The position numbers were made by a program, and so were the translations under genes. The notes under the pieces were generated by a model. The model saw nothing but the letters and a program-made list of their open reading frames with translations, had not been told where the DNA came from and ran no database searches. Positions 12,720-25,279 of a DNA stretch of 64,000 nt are shown here, piece after piece. Numbering within the stretch: position 1 is the stretch's first letter; each line of letters opens with the position of its first letter. Origin of the DNA: Panulirus ornatus (lineage: Eukaryota; Arthropoda; Malacostraca; Decapoda; Palinuridae); contig NC_092290.1 of the NCBI RefSeq assembly GCF_036320965.1, positions 752,920 through 816,919 of the forward strand, read 5' to 3'.

Positions 12720-13236
12720 TTTATGTAAGACAAGCATAAGGCGTATCTCAAGCAACGTCAGATTCCACAGTGACTGACAACATCGAGAACACCATCACTA
12801 CCAACAAGAGACCAGACTGACCTGGCAGTAAGTGAACCCCAGGCCTGCCACATGACCAGCAATCCCATATCACATTAATAATCAGGAATATACGATAATG
12901 GATGATAATCAACTGTGGTGCCTGGAAAAAAAAGCGCCAAATTTCTACATTATACTATGCAAAGGTTGAGATAAAGTATTTCTGTATGGGATTGTTTTCA
13001 GAAGAAGAACGTCTAAACAAGTTTCATATTTCTTACCGTAACTGCGCCTGCCTCTCCTGGTCTTCCTGCCGCTCCACAATACAACAATCACAACTAAAGA
13101 TGAAAATACAAAAGGCTTATAAAAGGTGTTCAACACACTCACTTCCTCGTCCTTCCCATTCATTCCTAGTGTCACCTGGACCTTACAAACCTGTTAAGAT
13201 GAAACTATTATACTGGGTTGTAACCGCCACCTCCTG
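12720..13236. other. Probable intron, no feature recognised
   Basis: Lies upstream of the receptor-like exon on its strand. The open frame at 12,902-13,240 has no domain or splice support. Confidence 0.35.
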
Positions 13237-13400
13237 TTGACCACAACAGTTACATATAAGGCTACACCAAGCTGTTGACCACACCAGTCACATATAAAGC
13301 TACATCAAGCTGCTGACCACACCAGTCACATATAAGGCTACACCAAGCTGCTGACCACACTAGTCATAGGTAAGGTTACACCAAGCTGCTGACCACACTC
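13237..13400. repeat. 38-bp tandem repeat, about 4 copies
   Basis: The unit contains CTGCTGACCACACCAGTCAC and AGGCTACACCAAG. The copies are about 90 percent similar. Confidence 0.88.
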
Positions 13401-13558
13401 TCCCCGGCTCTGTAGGTCCAAGCACGGATACGAAGGTATGGATGTGTGCGTACGTATGTACAACTATGGGAAACAGGCGTGCTCCTGTCACTATGTAGGT
13501 CTGCACACAATGTTCTCAATCACAAGCGAAAAGCTGGGTGCGTGCTGCTGTAGGGCTC

Positions 13559-14850
13559 TGGAGCATGGGTGTGGCAGCCAGTGGTGTGGGGATGGCAATC
13601 AGTAGTGTGGGGGGTGGCAGCCAGTGGTGTGGGGATGGCAATCAGTAGTGTGGGGGTGGCAGCCAGTGGTGTGGGGGTGGCAATCAGTAGTGTGGGGGTG
13701 GCAGCCAGTGGTGTGGGGGTGGCAATCAGTAGTGTGGGGGTGGCAGCCAGTGGTGTGGGGGTGGCAATCAGTAGTGTGGGGGTGGCAGCCAGTGGTGTGG
13801 GGGTGGCAGTCAGTAGTGTGGGGGGTGGCAGCCAGTGGTGTGGGGATGGCAATCAGTAGTGTGGGGGTGGCAGCCAGTGGTGTGGGGGTGGCAATCAGTA
13901 GTGTGGGGGTGGCAGCCAGTGGTGTAGGGGTGGCAGTCATTGGTGTGGGGGTGGCAGTCAGTGGTGTAGGGGTGGCAGTCAGTGGTGTGGGGGTGGCAGC
14001 CAGTGGTGTAGGGGTGGCAGTCATTGGTGTGGGGGTGGCAGCCAGTGGTGTGGGGGTGGCAGCCAGTGGTATGGGGGTGGCAGTCAGTGGTGTGGGAGTG
14101 GCAGCCAGTGGTGTAGGGGTGGCAGTCATTGGTGTGGGGGTGGCAGCCAGTGGTGTGGGGATGGCAGCCAGTGGTATGGGGTGGCAGTCAGTGGTGTGGG
14201 GGTGGCAGCCAGTGGTGTAGGGGTGGCAGTCAGTGGTGTGGGGGTGGCAGCCAGTGGTGTGGAGGTAGCAGCCAGTGGTGTGGGGATGGCAGCCAGTGGT
14301 GTGGGGGTGGCAGTCAGTGGTGTGGGGGTGGCAGCCAGTGGTGTAGGGGTGGCAGTCATTGGTGTGGGGGTGGCAGCCAGTGGTGTGGGGGTGGCAGCCA
14401 GTGGTATGGGGGTGGCAGTCAGTGGTGTGGGGGTGGCAGCCAGTGGTGTAGGGGTGGCAGCCAGTGGTGTGGGGGTGGCAGCCAGTGGTATGGGGGTGGC
14501 AGTCAGTGGTGTGGGGGTGGCAGCCAGTGGTGTAGGGGTGGCAGTCAGTGGTGTGGGGGTGGCAGCCAGTGGTGTGGGGGTGGCAGCCAGTGGTGTGGAG
14601 GTAGCAGCCAGTGGCGTGAAAGGTGGCAGCCGGTGGTGTGTGAGTATGGGGGATTGGGTGGCAACCAGCGGTGTGTAGGTGGCAATCAGTGGCATGGGGG
14701 TGACAGCCAGTGGGGTGGGGGGGGGGACAGCTAGCGGTGTGGGTGTGGCAGGCAGTGGTGTAAGGGGGGGAGGATCTACGGTGTGGGGGTGGCAGGCAGC
14801 AGCGTGAGGGTGGTAGCCATGGGTGTGGGTAAGGGTGTGGCAGCCACGGG
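13559..14850. repeat. 21-bp G-rich minisatellite, about 60 copies
   Basis: A unit of the type GGTGGCAGCCAGTGGTGTGG (plus one G) with variants CAGTCAG, CAGTCATT and GTAGGG. Each unit has a G4-6 run and a GGTGG on the plus strand. Because 21 is a multiple of three, long open frames occur on both strands (AASGVGV, TPLAATP and similar); I reject these as genes. The distal 200 bp are degenerate. Confidence 0.95.
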
Positions 14851-15235
14851 TGAGTGGGCACATGCAACCCCACCATCTGTCACACAGCCGCCGCCACATA
14901 ATTGCGCTACAATGTGAATAATCTATGAGGCCCACGCCGGCCGCAGTGAATGGTGCCGCACCGCACCACACCACACCACACAATCAAACCCCCTGCCCAG
15001 AGCACCAAAAATTGTGGGTACCCCGCGGCGCACCAACCACGGAGGAGCATCAACAACGAGGACATCCTCCCCGGGACACCATCCACGGGAGCCCTGACTG
15101 TGGGGCACCGTGATTCACGGGAGGAAGTGTACAGCCCACACCAACCTGAAACAAATGGAGTTGTTTGTACAGAAAGGAAGAGCAGGCAAGAGGGGCCGGA
15201 TACCGTGATCGAGAGATGTCCAGTGGCTGAGCGGG

Positions 15236-15722
15236 CGACCAGTGTGATGTTCTGGGGCGGGTACAGGGGTCAGTGTGATGTTCTGGGGCAGTTACTGGGG
15301 TCAGTGTGATATTCTGAGGCAGGTAGTGGGGGTCAGTGTGATGTTCTGGGGCAGGTGGTGGGGGTCAGTGTGATATTCTGGGGCAGGTAGTGGGGGTCAG
15401 TGTGATGTTCTGGGGCAGGTAGTGGGGGTCAGTGTGATATTCTGGGGCATATAGTGGGGTCAGTGTAATATTCTGGGGCAGGTACAGGGGTCAGCGTGAT
15501 ATTCTGGGGCGGTTACAGGGGTCAGTGTGATATTCTGGGGCAGTTACATGGGTCAGTGTGATATTCTGGGGCAGGTAGTGGGGGTCAGCGTGATGTTCTG
15601 GGACAGGTAGTGGGGGTCAGCGTGATGTTCTGGGGCAGGTAGTGGGGGTCAGTGTGATGTTCTGGGGCAGGTAGTGGGGGTCAGTGTGATATTCTGGGGC
15701 AGGTACAGGGGTCAGTGTGATA
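15236..15722. repeat. 31-32-bp minisatellite
   Basis: About 15 copies of a unit containing GTCAGTGTGATATTCTGGGG, with variable spacers such as GTAGTGGGG or TTACAGGG that change the period by a base. Confidence 0.92.
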
Positions 15723-15950
15723 ATCTCCCACAGTACGACACTCCACACAATATCATCTCACACAGCAGGATACTCCACACAAGACCATCTCCCACAGCAG
15801 GACGCCCCACACATCACTGTCTCCCACAGCAAGATACCAAACACAACACCATCTTCCACAGCAGGACGGCCACACATCATCATGTCCCACGGCAGGACGC
15901 CACACTCATCATGTCCCACAGCAGGACGCCACACTCATCATCTCTAGTTC
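15723..15950. repeat. Degenerate tandem repeat, 25-31 bp
   Basis: Repeated CTCCCACAGCAGGA and CCACAC motifs, poorly homogenised. Confidence 0.7.
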
Positions 15951-16532
<582 letters not shown>

Positions 16533-16564
16533 CCTCGTGTTTCCTTTATGGCTACCAGTATATT

Positions 16565-17935
16565 CACCGTATATACTCATCTATAAGTCTACCTTGTGTG
16601 GTTGACTCTTGATTTTTGGCCAAGAAATCATTTTATGATATGCCTCGTGTATAGGTCGACTCAAATTTTTGAGAGTAATGGAACAATAAATCAGGGTAAT
16701 AATGCATCTTATCTTATGGCATATAGAACTTACTTCTGAAAATTCTAGTTAAAACCACTCTACGTCCCATAAACAGGTTCGTTGAGCCTGAAACACCGAG
16801 CGCCGAAGGCAAATTGTTTACCATTTATTATTACGGCACTTTACACTGAAACACGGGGAGTTTCAGCAAAAATGTTGTATATTTCCACTTAAGTGTTTAT
16901 TCAAGTCAATCAAGATAGAATATTATTGTAATACAACAGTTTTGTAACTGAAAATCATTCGAAAAGCGATTACAGTAACATCTTTTGAACAACGAAAGAA
17001 AGCGTAGGTCGACTGTAATTGTTTTCATGATTTTATACCACTTTCTTCTGTAATACGTACGTCATTTCAGCAAAAATGTTACATTTCCGTGAATGTATTA
17101 TGTCAAGTACGCTATGAATAGAATATCACTGTAATATAACTATGTTAATCAAAAACTATTTAAAAAACCAGTAACATTTCTTGAATATCGAAAGTTTAGT
17201 TAAAGTCTTTTGTTTTCATGTATTTTACGATGTTTTACATTAAGATACATCACGTTTCAGCGAGACTACTAATCATTTCTTATAATATATTCATTTAGGC
17301 ACAGTTAAGGTAAAATATACCTGTGATATAACAATTTTCTAAGTGAAAACGTTTCGAAAAACACCTACTGTCTAGTTGATAGAGCAGAGCCCTGATCGTG
17401 GAGGCGTTGCCTTTGCATCGGTCGTTCCTAAGCAGCCTTTAATATTACCGTACGTTGAAATTGTGTTTATACTCGCATTGTCTTGCTTCTTACTTTCCAG
17501 AAATATTACAAGTTTGAATATAATTCAATGTTATGGCACTTTTAATATATAAGTATTCATTTTTAAAAATACATGACACCAAACAAATACCAATACGGGT
17601 ATTTTCGTGATTGCCCCGCAAAAAAAGACCAAGCAGCTGGTACTCTCTCCCTCAGCCCTACCAAAAATAGCCCAACGGCATCTTTCTTGTTTATTCCCTT
17701 CCAATGTCACATTTACTGGTATTTTCTACTTCATATTACCTACATCAGATAAACTACAGTAATTGAGGTTAGAGACACATATAAATTTGATTACTGAAAG
17801 GATGCCATAAGAACCAGCTTACCCTACCAAATGATTTCAATCTAACGAAGCTATTACCCTTGTATAGGTCGACCCCTTAATTATTTTTGCCAATATGGTC
17901 TTAAAAACTCAAACTCTACCGGAGTATATGCGTTA
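16565..17935. mobile_element. AT-rich segment, possible DNA-transposon relic
   Basis: The ends carry similar inverted 11-mers (GTATATACTC near 16,570; GAGTATATGC near 17,922). Motifs of the form TATAGGTCGAC recur at about 16,652, 17,005 and 17,866. Similar repeated GTCGAC-type subterminal motifs occur in some cut-and-paste transposons; I do not assign a superfamily. There is no open frame. The middle consists of three diverged tandem units (see next feature). It could equally be a diverged satellite. Confidence 0.35.
16842..17372. repeat. Three diverged tandem units of about 190-204 bp
   Basis: TTTCAGC blocks start at 16,861, 17,065 and 17,255. Each is followed by ATTTCC or ATTTCT, a TGTTTATT-like stretch, ATAGAATAT or AAAATATAC, TGTAATA-AAC, a GAAAA stretch and CATCTTTTGAA or equivalent. 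The units are heavily mutated, so this is an old amplification. Confidence 0.6.
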
Positions 17936-17939
17936 TATA

Positions 17940-18064
17940 TGTATATATGTACGTATATGTGTATATGAGTGGATGGGCCATTCTTCGTCTGTTTCCTGGA
18001 GCTACCTCGCTGACGCGAGAAAAAACGATTATGTATAATAATAATGATAATAATAATAATAATA

Positions 18065-18066
<2 letters not shown>
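17940..18066 (+). mobile_element. LINE 3'-end fragment
   Basis: A plus-strand 3' terminus of the RTE-like family with GGGCCATTCTTCGTCTGTTTCC and the stem-loop (about 17,999-18,027), ending in (AAT)n and then (TA)n. It is opposed to the minus-strand copy E across the (TA)n. Confidence 0.78.

Positions 18067-18145
<79 letters not shown>
18067..18145. repeat. (TA)n microsatellite
   Basis: TA dinucleotides between two LINE 3' ends of opposite orientation. Confidence 0.95.
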
Positions 18146-19919
<1,774 letters not shown>

Positions 19920-19939
19920 CATATATATATATATATATA

Positions 19940-20150
19940 TACGAATAAAGTGTATATGAACGCGCACCTTCATAGAACATACAAAGCTCCAACAGCCAGG
20001 ATCGAACCTGGGACCCCTTGTGCAAGAGGCAGGCATGCTAACCGCTAGGCTAAGTGACTGTATAATAGGAAACAACTATTCGAAGTACTAACTACTCGAA
20101 TACCCTTCGTTTCACAATGGTGAGCAACGGGGTCTATCGGTTGTTTCCGA
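19940..20150 (-). mobile_element. tRNA-like SINE or satellite, copy 1
   Basis: On the minus strand there is a box A-like TTAGCCTAGCGG (20,053-20,042) and a box B-like GGTTCGATCC (20,008-19,999), about 34 nt apart. CCAGG/CCTGG pair around TTCGAT; the T-loop is one base shorter than in a tRNA. Downstream (lower coordinates) is the body motif TATGAAGGTGCGCGTTCATA. Upstream is the palindrome TATTCGA-AGTA/TACT-CGAATA (20,077-20,102). RNA polymerase III transcription is inferred from the boxes. It is not a functional tRNA gene, since no full cloverleaf forms. Confidence 0.7.
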
Positions 20151-20164
20151 ACAAAATTGCGTTT

Positions 20165-20305
20165 ACATTTCTAATACGTGATCGCTGCTTCCCTCATTAA
20201 GGAGGTAGCGCTAGGAACAGACGAAGAAAGGCTGCATCCGCTCACATCCATTCCTTTTGTCATGTGTAATACACCGAAATCAAAGCTACGTATCCACAAC
20301 CAGGC
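20165..20305 (-). mobile_element. LINE 3'-UTR fragment
   Basis: A minus-strand piece with the AGGTAGCGCTAGGAA motif and downstream LINE 3' UTR sequence. It ends abruptly at 20,305 where plus-strand LINE sequence begins. Confidence 0.7.
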
Positions 20306-20875
20306 CCCATTTAATAATATGAATGGAAACCGTGAACAGCCTGTCGAGTTGTGTATTGAAAAATGACTGGTGATTGGGAGTACCTGGTTTAAAAAGAGGG
20401 ACAGACAAGTGTATTTAAGTAGTAGGAAAAGATGATCAGCGGGCATTATTAGATTACATATCAACTGAGAAACTTGCAAAAGAGAGACTTTTGGATGTAA
20501 ATGTGCTGGTGGGATATCCGATCACTATCTTGTGGAGGCGAGGGTGTAGATTTGTAGAGGTTTTCGGAAAGAAGGAAACAATATCAGCGAGAAGAAAGTG
20601 GTGAGAGTAAGTGAGCTTGGAAAGGAGACTTGTGTGAAGAAATATCAGGAGAGATTAAGTGAGGAATGTCAAAAGTGAGAGTAAATGAAGTGAGGGGAGT
20701 GGGTGAAAAATGGAAAGTATTTAGGGAAGCAGTGATGGCATATACAAGTGATAGGCGGGAGGCAGGCAAATTAAAAAAGGTAGTGAGTGGTGGGTGAAGT
20801 TGCTGGTGAAAGAGAAAAGAGAGGCGTTTGAACGGTACTTACAGGGAATGTATAAAAATGTCATCATGTAAACAC
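20306..20875 (+). pseudogene. LINE endonuclease C-terminus and linker pseudogene
   Basis: This plus-strand region is the only view of the 5' half of the LINE family. Pieces read VIGSTWFKKRD, LLDYISTEKLAKERLLDVNV and, at 20,514-20,545, ISDHYLVEARV. The SDH triad is the signature end of APE-type LINE endonucleases, where the histidine is catalytic. A linker follows with EKKVVRVSELGKE and KREAFERYLQGMYKN, as found between endonuclease and RT in RTE elements. Several stops and frameshifts make it dead. It shows that the family encodes a target-nicking endonuclease as well as RT. Confidence 0.7.
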
Positions 20876-21795
20876 GAACAGAGATGATTAAATCTATGAT
20901 ATTATCTAAACCTTAATCTGAAGATTTACTCCTCCTCCATATGTTGTACCATCAGGGCGCCCCTGCTTGTGGCGGGGCAACACAACAGAGTCTGCACCTT
21001 GGGCGAGATCCCTAGTCACATACATCACAAACTGAACAGAGTTGATGTAAGTGACGAAGCCTCGCACATGATAATGCTAGCCCGAGGAAAGCGGTTGTGG
21101 CCATGGGCAGCACCCATCACCCGCTTTCTCATGGCCTACACCCACCACCCACCCCACCCAAAGGCAGTACCTAGCAACTACCCCATCCACAGGAGGCACC
21201 TACCACCCGTACCACCCACGGCCGACACCCCCTGACCTCCCGCACCACTCCCACCCCAAACTACATGCAAGCCTCTCTCCCTCCCTCCAGTAAAACTCCC
21301 TCGCAATTTCAGTCTCAACTTTTGATTGAAGAACTTTCTTTTGTGATATTGAAGCCTCGATGAGGCAGTGCTGCTGCTACAGTCATAGGTGTGCTGTGTG
21401 TGTGTGTGTGGTGGTGGTGGTGGTGGGTGTGGTCGTGTCCACGTGGTGTTTGTGATCATGTTGTTAAACTGTGTGTTACACAGGTAGGAAGTGTAGTATT
21501 TTTCAAGTGACACTGTGTATACGTGGCGCTAGTGAGAGTAGTCGTTGAAAATCATTTAAAAATGTGCAACTCTACTATGTCCTTGTTGATGACTAACAAG
21601 GTCTCACACTAACTGGTAGACCAGGTAACTCTGACTGAAGTCATATATTCAACACATGTCAACAAGAAAACAATAAGATTATATTACCAGTTTCATGAAT
21701 CATTGATATAGTTTCATGTAGCTTACAAAATTTCACGGGGTCAATGATATTTCATCTGGGAGAAGGTCATCACCATTAAACATGGTACCAGACAC
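20876..21795. other. Unassigned sequence with (GT)n/(GTG)n
   Basis: No supported gene. A short GT and GTG run lies at about 21,393-21,427. Confidence 0.35.
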
Positions 21796-22376
21796 AGTCT
21801 CCTAGCCTGGTGACAGTGGCCAGGATGGTGGATCTCCTGGCTTGGTGACAGTGGCCAGGATGGAGGATCTCCTAGCCTGGTGACAATGGCCAGGATGGTG
21901 GGTCTCCTGGCCTGGTGACAATGGCCAGGATGGTGGATCTCCTGGCCTGGTGACAGTGGCCAGGATGGAGGATCTCCTAGCCTGGTGACAATGGCCAGGA
22001 TGGTGGGTCTCCTGGCCTGGTGACAGTGGCCAGGATGGTGGATCTCCTGGCTTGGTGACAGTGGCCAGGATGGTGGATCTCCTGGCTTGGTGACAGTGGC
22101 CAGGATGGAGGATCTCCTAGCCTGGTGACAATGGCCAGGATGGTGGGTCTCCTGGCCTGGTGACAGTGGCCAGGATGGTGGGTCTCCTGGCCTGGTGACA
22201 GTGGCCAGGATGGTGGATCTCCTGGCCTGGTGACAGTGGCCAGGATGGTGGATCTCCTGGCCTGGTGACAGTGGCCAGGATGGAGGATCTCCTGGCCTGG
22301 TGACAGTGGCCAGGATGGTGGGTCTCCTGGCTTGGTGACAGTGGCCAGGATGGTGGGTCTCCTGGCTTGGTGACTT
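21796..22376. repeat. 35-bp minisatellite
   Basis: About 16 copies of a 35-bp unit containing CTGGTGACAGTGGCCAGGAT, with variants at a few sites (CTTGG/CCTGG, GTGG/GAGG, GATC/GGTC). TGGCCA is a small palindrome in each unit. Minus-strand open frames with ILATVTRPGDPP are periodic artefacts. Confidence 0.95.
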
Positions 22377-23068
22377 ACAACTTTGAGAACCTGAGTTTTT
22401 TGTTGGCCTTGTGTGGGCGCGGGTAATGCAGGTGCTGGCTTGTGCGCAGCTGCTGCAGTAAAGATACTGACCTCGTATGCACTGTAGCAACCCAGCTGCT
22501 GCGACTGTATGGCAACTGCTGTGTTATATCCAATAACCTGAGCAGTTGTCATGCTGCTAATCTTGTATACAGCTGCTGTGCTCGAATTTCTGCTGACTTT
22601 GTGTACAACTACTTTGCTTCAGCCGTTAACTAGTGCATCTTGTGTTCCAACTTAGCTGATGATCTCTCGTGCATCCGCAATGCTGTCCCTCCTGTGCACT
22701 GGACACCACCAGGGCTGGGCAGTCCCGCTCCCGTCCCTCCTGTGCAGTAACTACCAGGGCTGGTCGGCGCCCCCCCCCCCCCCCCTTGTATCGTTTACCA
22801 CCAGGGCCGACGAGCCAGCCACCCCCCTCCCCCACCGTCCCCTCTGTACTTTGATGCAAACATCATATAAAGAAAATTATTCGTGAAAAACTATATTGAT
22901 AACAGGATACGACTATTTCCATAATGTATCCTTAATGTTGTTGGAACAGTTAATTTGAACACATACTACTTAGGTTTTATCGACTCATGTACAGATCTCG
23001 CACACTGCCACCATCATGTACGTACTCCTGATAAATTATGTTAACAATGTAAAGGGAAGGATCGTCTT
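22377..23068. other. Unassigned sequence with C-run
   Basis: No supported gene. A run of 16 C lies at about 22,770-22,785. Near it, loosely repeated CCCTCCTGTGCAGTAACTACC and CACCAGGGC motifs occur (22,690-22,810). Confidence 0.35.
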
Positions 23069-23194
23069 GTGGTGCTGGTGGCAGGATCTGTAGTACTGGT
23101 GGCAGGATCTGTAGTGCTGGTGGCAGGATCTGTAGTGCTGGCGGCAGGATCTGTAGTGCTGGTGGCAGGATCTGAAGTGCTGGTGGCAGGGACT
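23069..23194. repeat. 21-bp minisatellite, 6 copies
   Basis: The unit is GTGCTGGTGGCAGGATCTGT plus A. It is open in frame (VLVAGSV) but only because the period is a multiple of three. Confidence 0.92.
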
Positions 23195-24105
23195 GTTAAT
23201 AGGTCATATATGCCTCGAGAGGTCAAATATAAGGAACTTATGAAGTTATCTATTTTTCAAGAACCACTTGGTGCTGTAGTCTCGTCTATAAAGAAAAGGA
23301 AGCCTTCAGTATTTCTGGCGTCAATAATGAAAGTAGGTTTGAAGAACAAAGTCAGTAACAGTGGGCAGAGGGGAATAAACTGGGGAAGGAGGGCTCGGAT
23401 GGGTAGGGGAAAGAGGCTGAGGAAAGAAGGAAGGGAAAAATAAGGACGAAAGTTGGAAAACGAGGAAGAGGACAAACTTCCATTTTCCTAAACTGCATTT
23501 AATGCTGTCACATCCATCCATGGCCTCCTCCGTCCCCAGCGTAAACATCAAGCCGTATTTCTTCATGCACAATTGTGTTAATCCTTATATGAACCAATCT
23601 TAATGAATTTTAACTGTTCTCGAACAAGAAGTGCTTTGTTAACGTCTTTTGGGAGTACAGAAAGTACATAACTCCCTGTTTCTCTCCTCTTATGAATCAT
23701 TTCAACGTAAAGTCTGTTGACAAACAACACTTTAAAATATGCACGAACACTCTTCTCTTCGCAGGCAACTTGTTGCAAACTAATGGCACTTTTAACTTGC
23801 GCATCCAACCAGTGTGATACATTTCTCAGGTAGGCTAATCTTGTTACATATCTACCATCATCCATCCTACCAGGGAGGCCCATTTCCCTCCCACCCTTGG
23901 CCGGAAGGGTTAGGCCCGCCTGTTTCCCCTCCCTTGGCCAGGAAGGCCGGGCCCACTATCCTTCCCACCTTGGCTAAGAGGGTTAAATAATCTGGATAAC
24001 AACAACTAGGGCGCACAGCGACCCGCATAACATAATCCTTTCCTACAATGGTGACCCTGGCACACTCTGACTCACAGTGCCTACATACCTACCTATCTAC
24101 CTACC

Positions 24106-24108
<3 letters not shown>
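23195..24108. other. Unassigned sequence
   Basis: A minus-strand 101-codon frame at 23,578-23,883 has no recognised motif. I cannot support a gene. Confidence 0.3.

Positions 24109-24166
<58 letters not shown>
24109..24166. repeat. (GA)n microsatellite
   Basis: About 29 GA dinucleotides preceded by CTAC-rich sequence. Confidence 0.95.
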
Positions 24167-24169
<3 letters not shown>

Positions 24170-25279
24170 AGGGTGTCATTCTGTGGTCGTGTGAGTACCA
24201 TGACGTACTGGTGTGGTGTGAGGACCCCAAACTTCGTCTATTACCCTTACGTACCTACCACACACTATGGCAAGGAAAAGCCGGAATGAATTAAAGAATG
24301 AAGTAGAAAATCAATGTGACACCGTAAATTAGTTCGCACCTTCGAGAACGCACTTTAAAATGGTCCGCTGAAACAGCCCACCGAGTTCTCTTGCTCTTTA
24401 TGACATGTATCGGTTCATTTCAGTGTTCTACATACCAACAACCATAACATCTATCATTCTCCATGAAAAAAGTCATATTCTAGCTCATGAGAGTGTGGCG
24501 CAGGTTGCTGTTGGCCAGGGAGGATGGCCGGCGACCTGATTTGCTGGAGGATGCAGGTCCCGTTTAGGCCGTGAGGCCAAGTGGCTGGTTTTGTGTTATT
24601 TCTGTAATGTATTTTACATCTTATGGCTGAGAAGCGGCCGGGGTAGGGGGCCTCCATCCACTGGGTGGATCTATGGGGCAAGCTGTGCAGAGACGTCCAC
24701 CCACTGGTCGGGACTGAGGGGCGGGTGGGGTGGAGGGACGAACATGAGGTCAGCTAAGGCGATGAATGAGTCACTCGACCAGACTGAATGAAGAAAAGTG
24801 GAAGCTTCTACATCCTAACACTGTAGGAGTCGGGGAGGCTCACAACCCACCACCATGAACATAGAACCCACCAACATGAATATACATCCCACCACGATGA
24901 ATACAAAACCCACCACAATGAATATACAACCCAACATCATGAATATATAGCTCACCACCATCAGGAAACACGTTACATTGAAATTAATGTGAAATAAAAA
25001 AGTGCACGCCCGTCAACAGTCTCACACCGGAGGGGCGGACGCATATCCTCGCTCTGAGCAATACACATTCACTCTCCGACCATTATTATCAGAGGCACTT
25101 AACCTGGGTGGCGAGAGCTGGCCGCTGGCTTTAAAACGCTGCTGCCAACAACCATAAACAGCACGAGGGACATATACTTTACCCGTGGTGGCGGTAATAT
25201 CCTGGTAAGATCATCAAATTACCTGCATAACCAGGCTTTTGTGGCCACCTTACCTCGTCTGATGCAAGCTATATATGGC
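24167..25279. other. Unassigned sequence with a degenerate repeat
   Basis: No supported gene. At 24,840-24,962 a loose repeat of about 28 bp with CACCAC-ATGAATATA is visible (about 4-5 copies). Confidence 0.4.

Noticed and set aside
13599..14983. 425- and 285-codon minus-strand frames rich in T, P, C and H
   Set aside because: Translation of the 21-bp minisatellite. Open on the opposite strand too.
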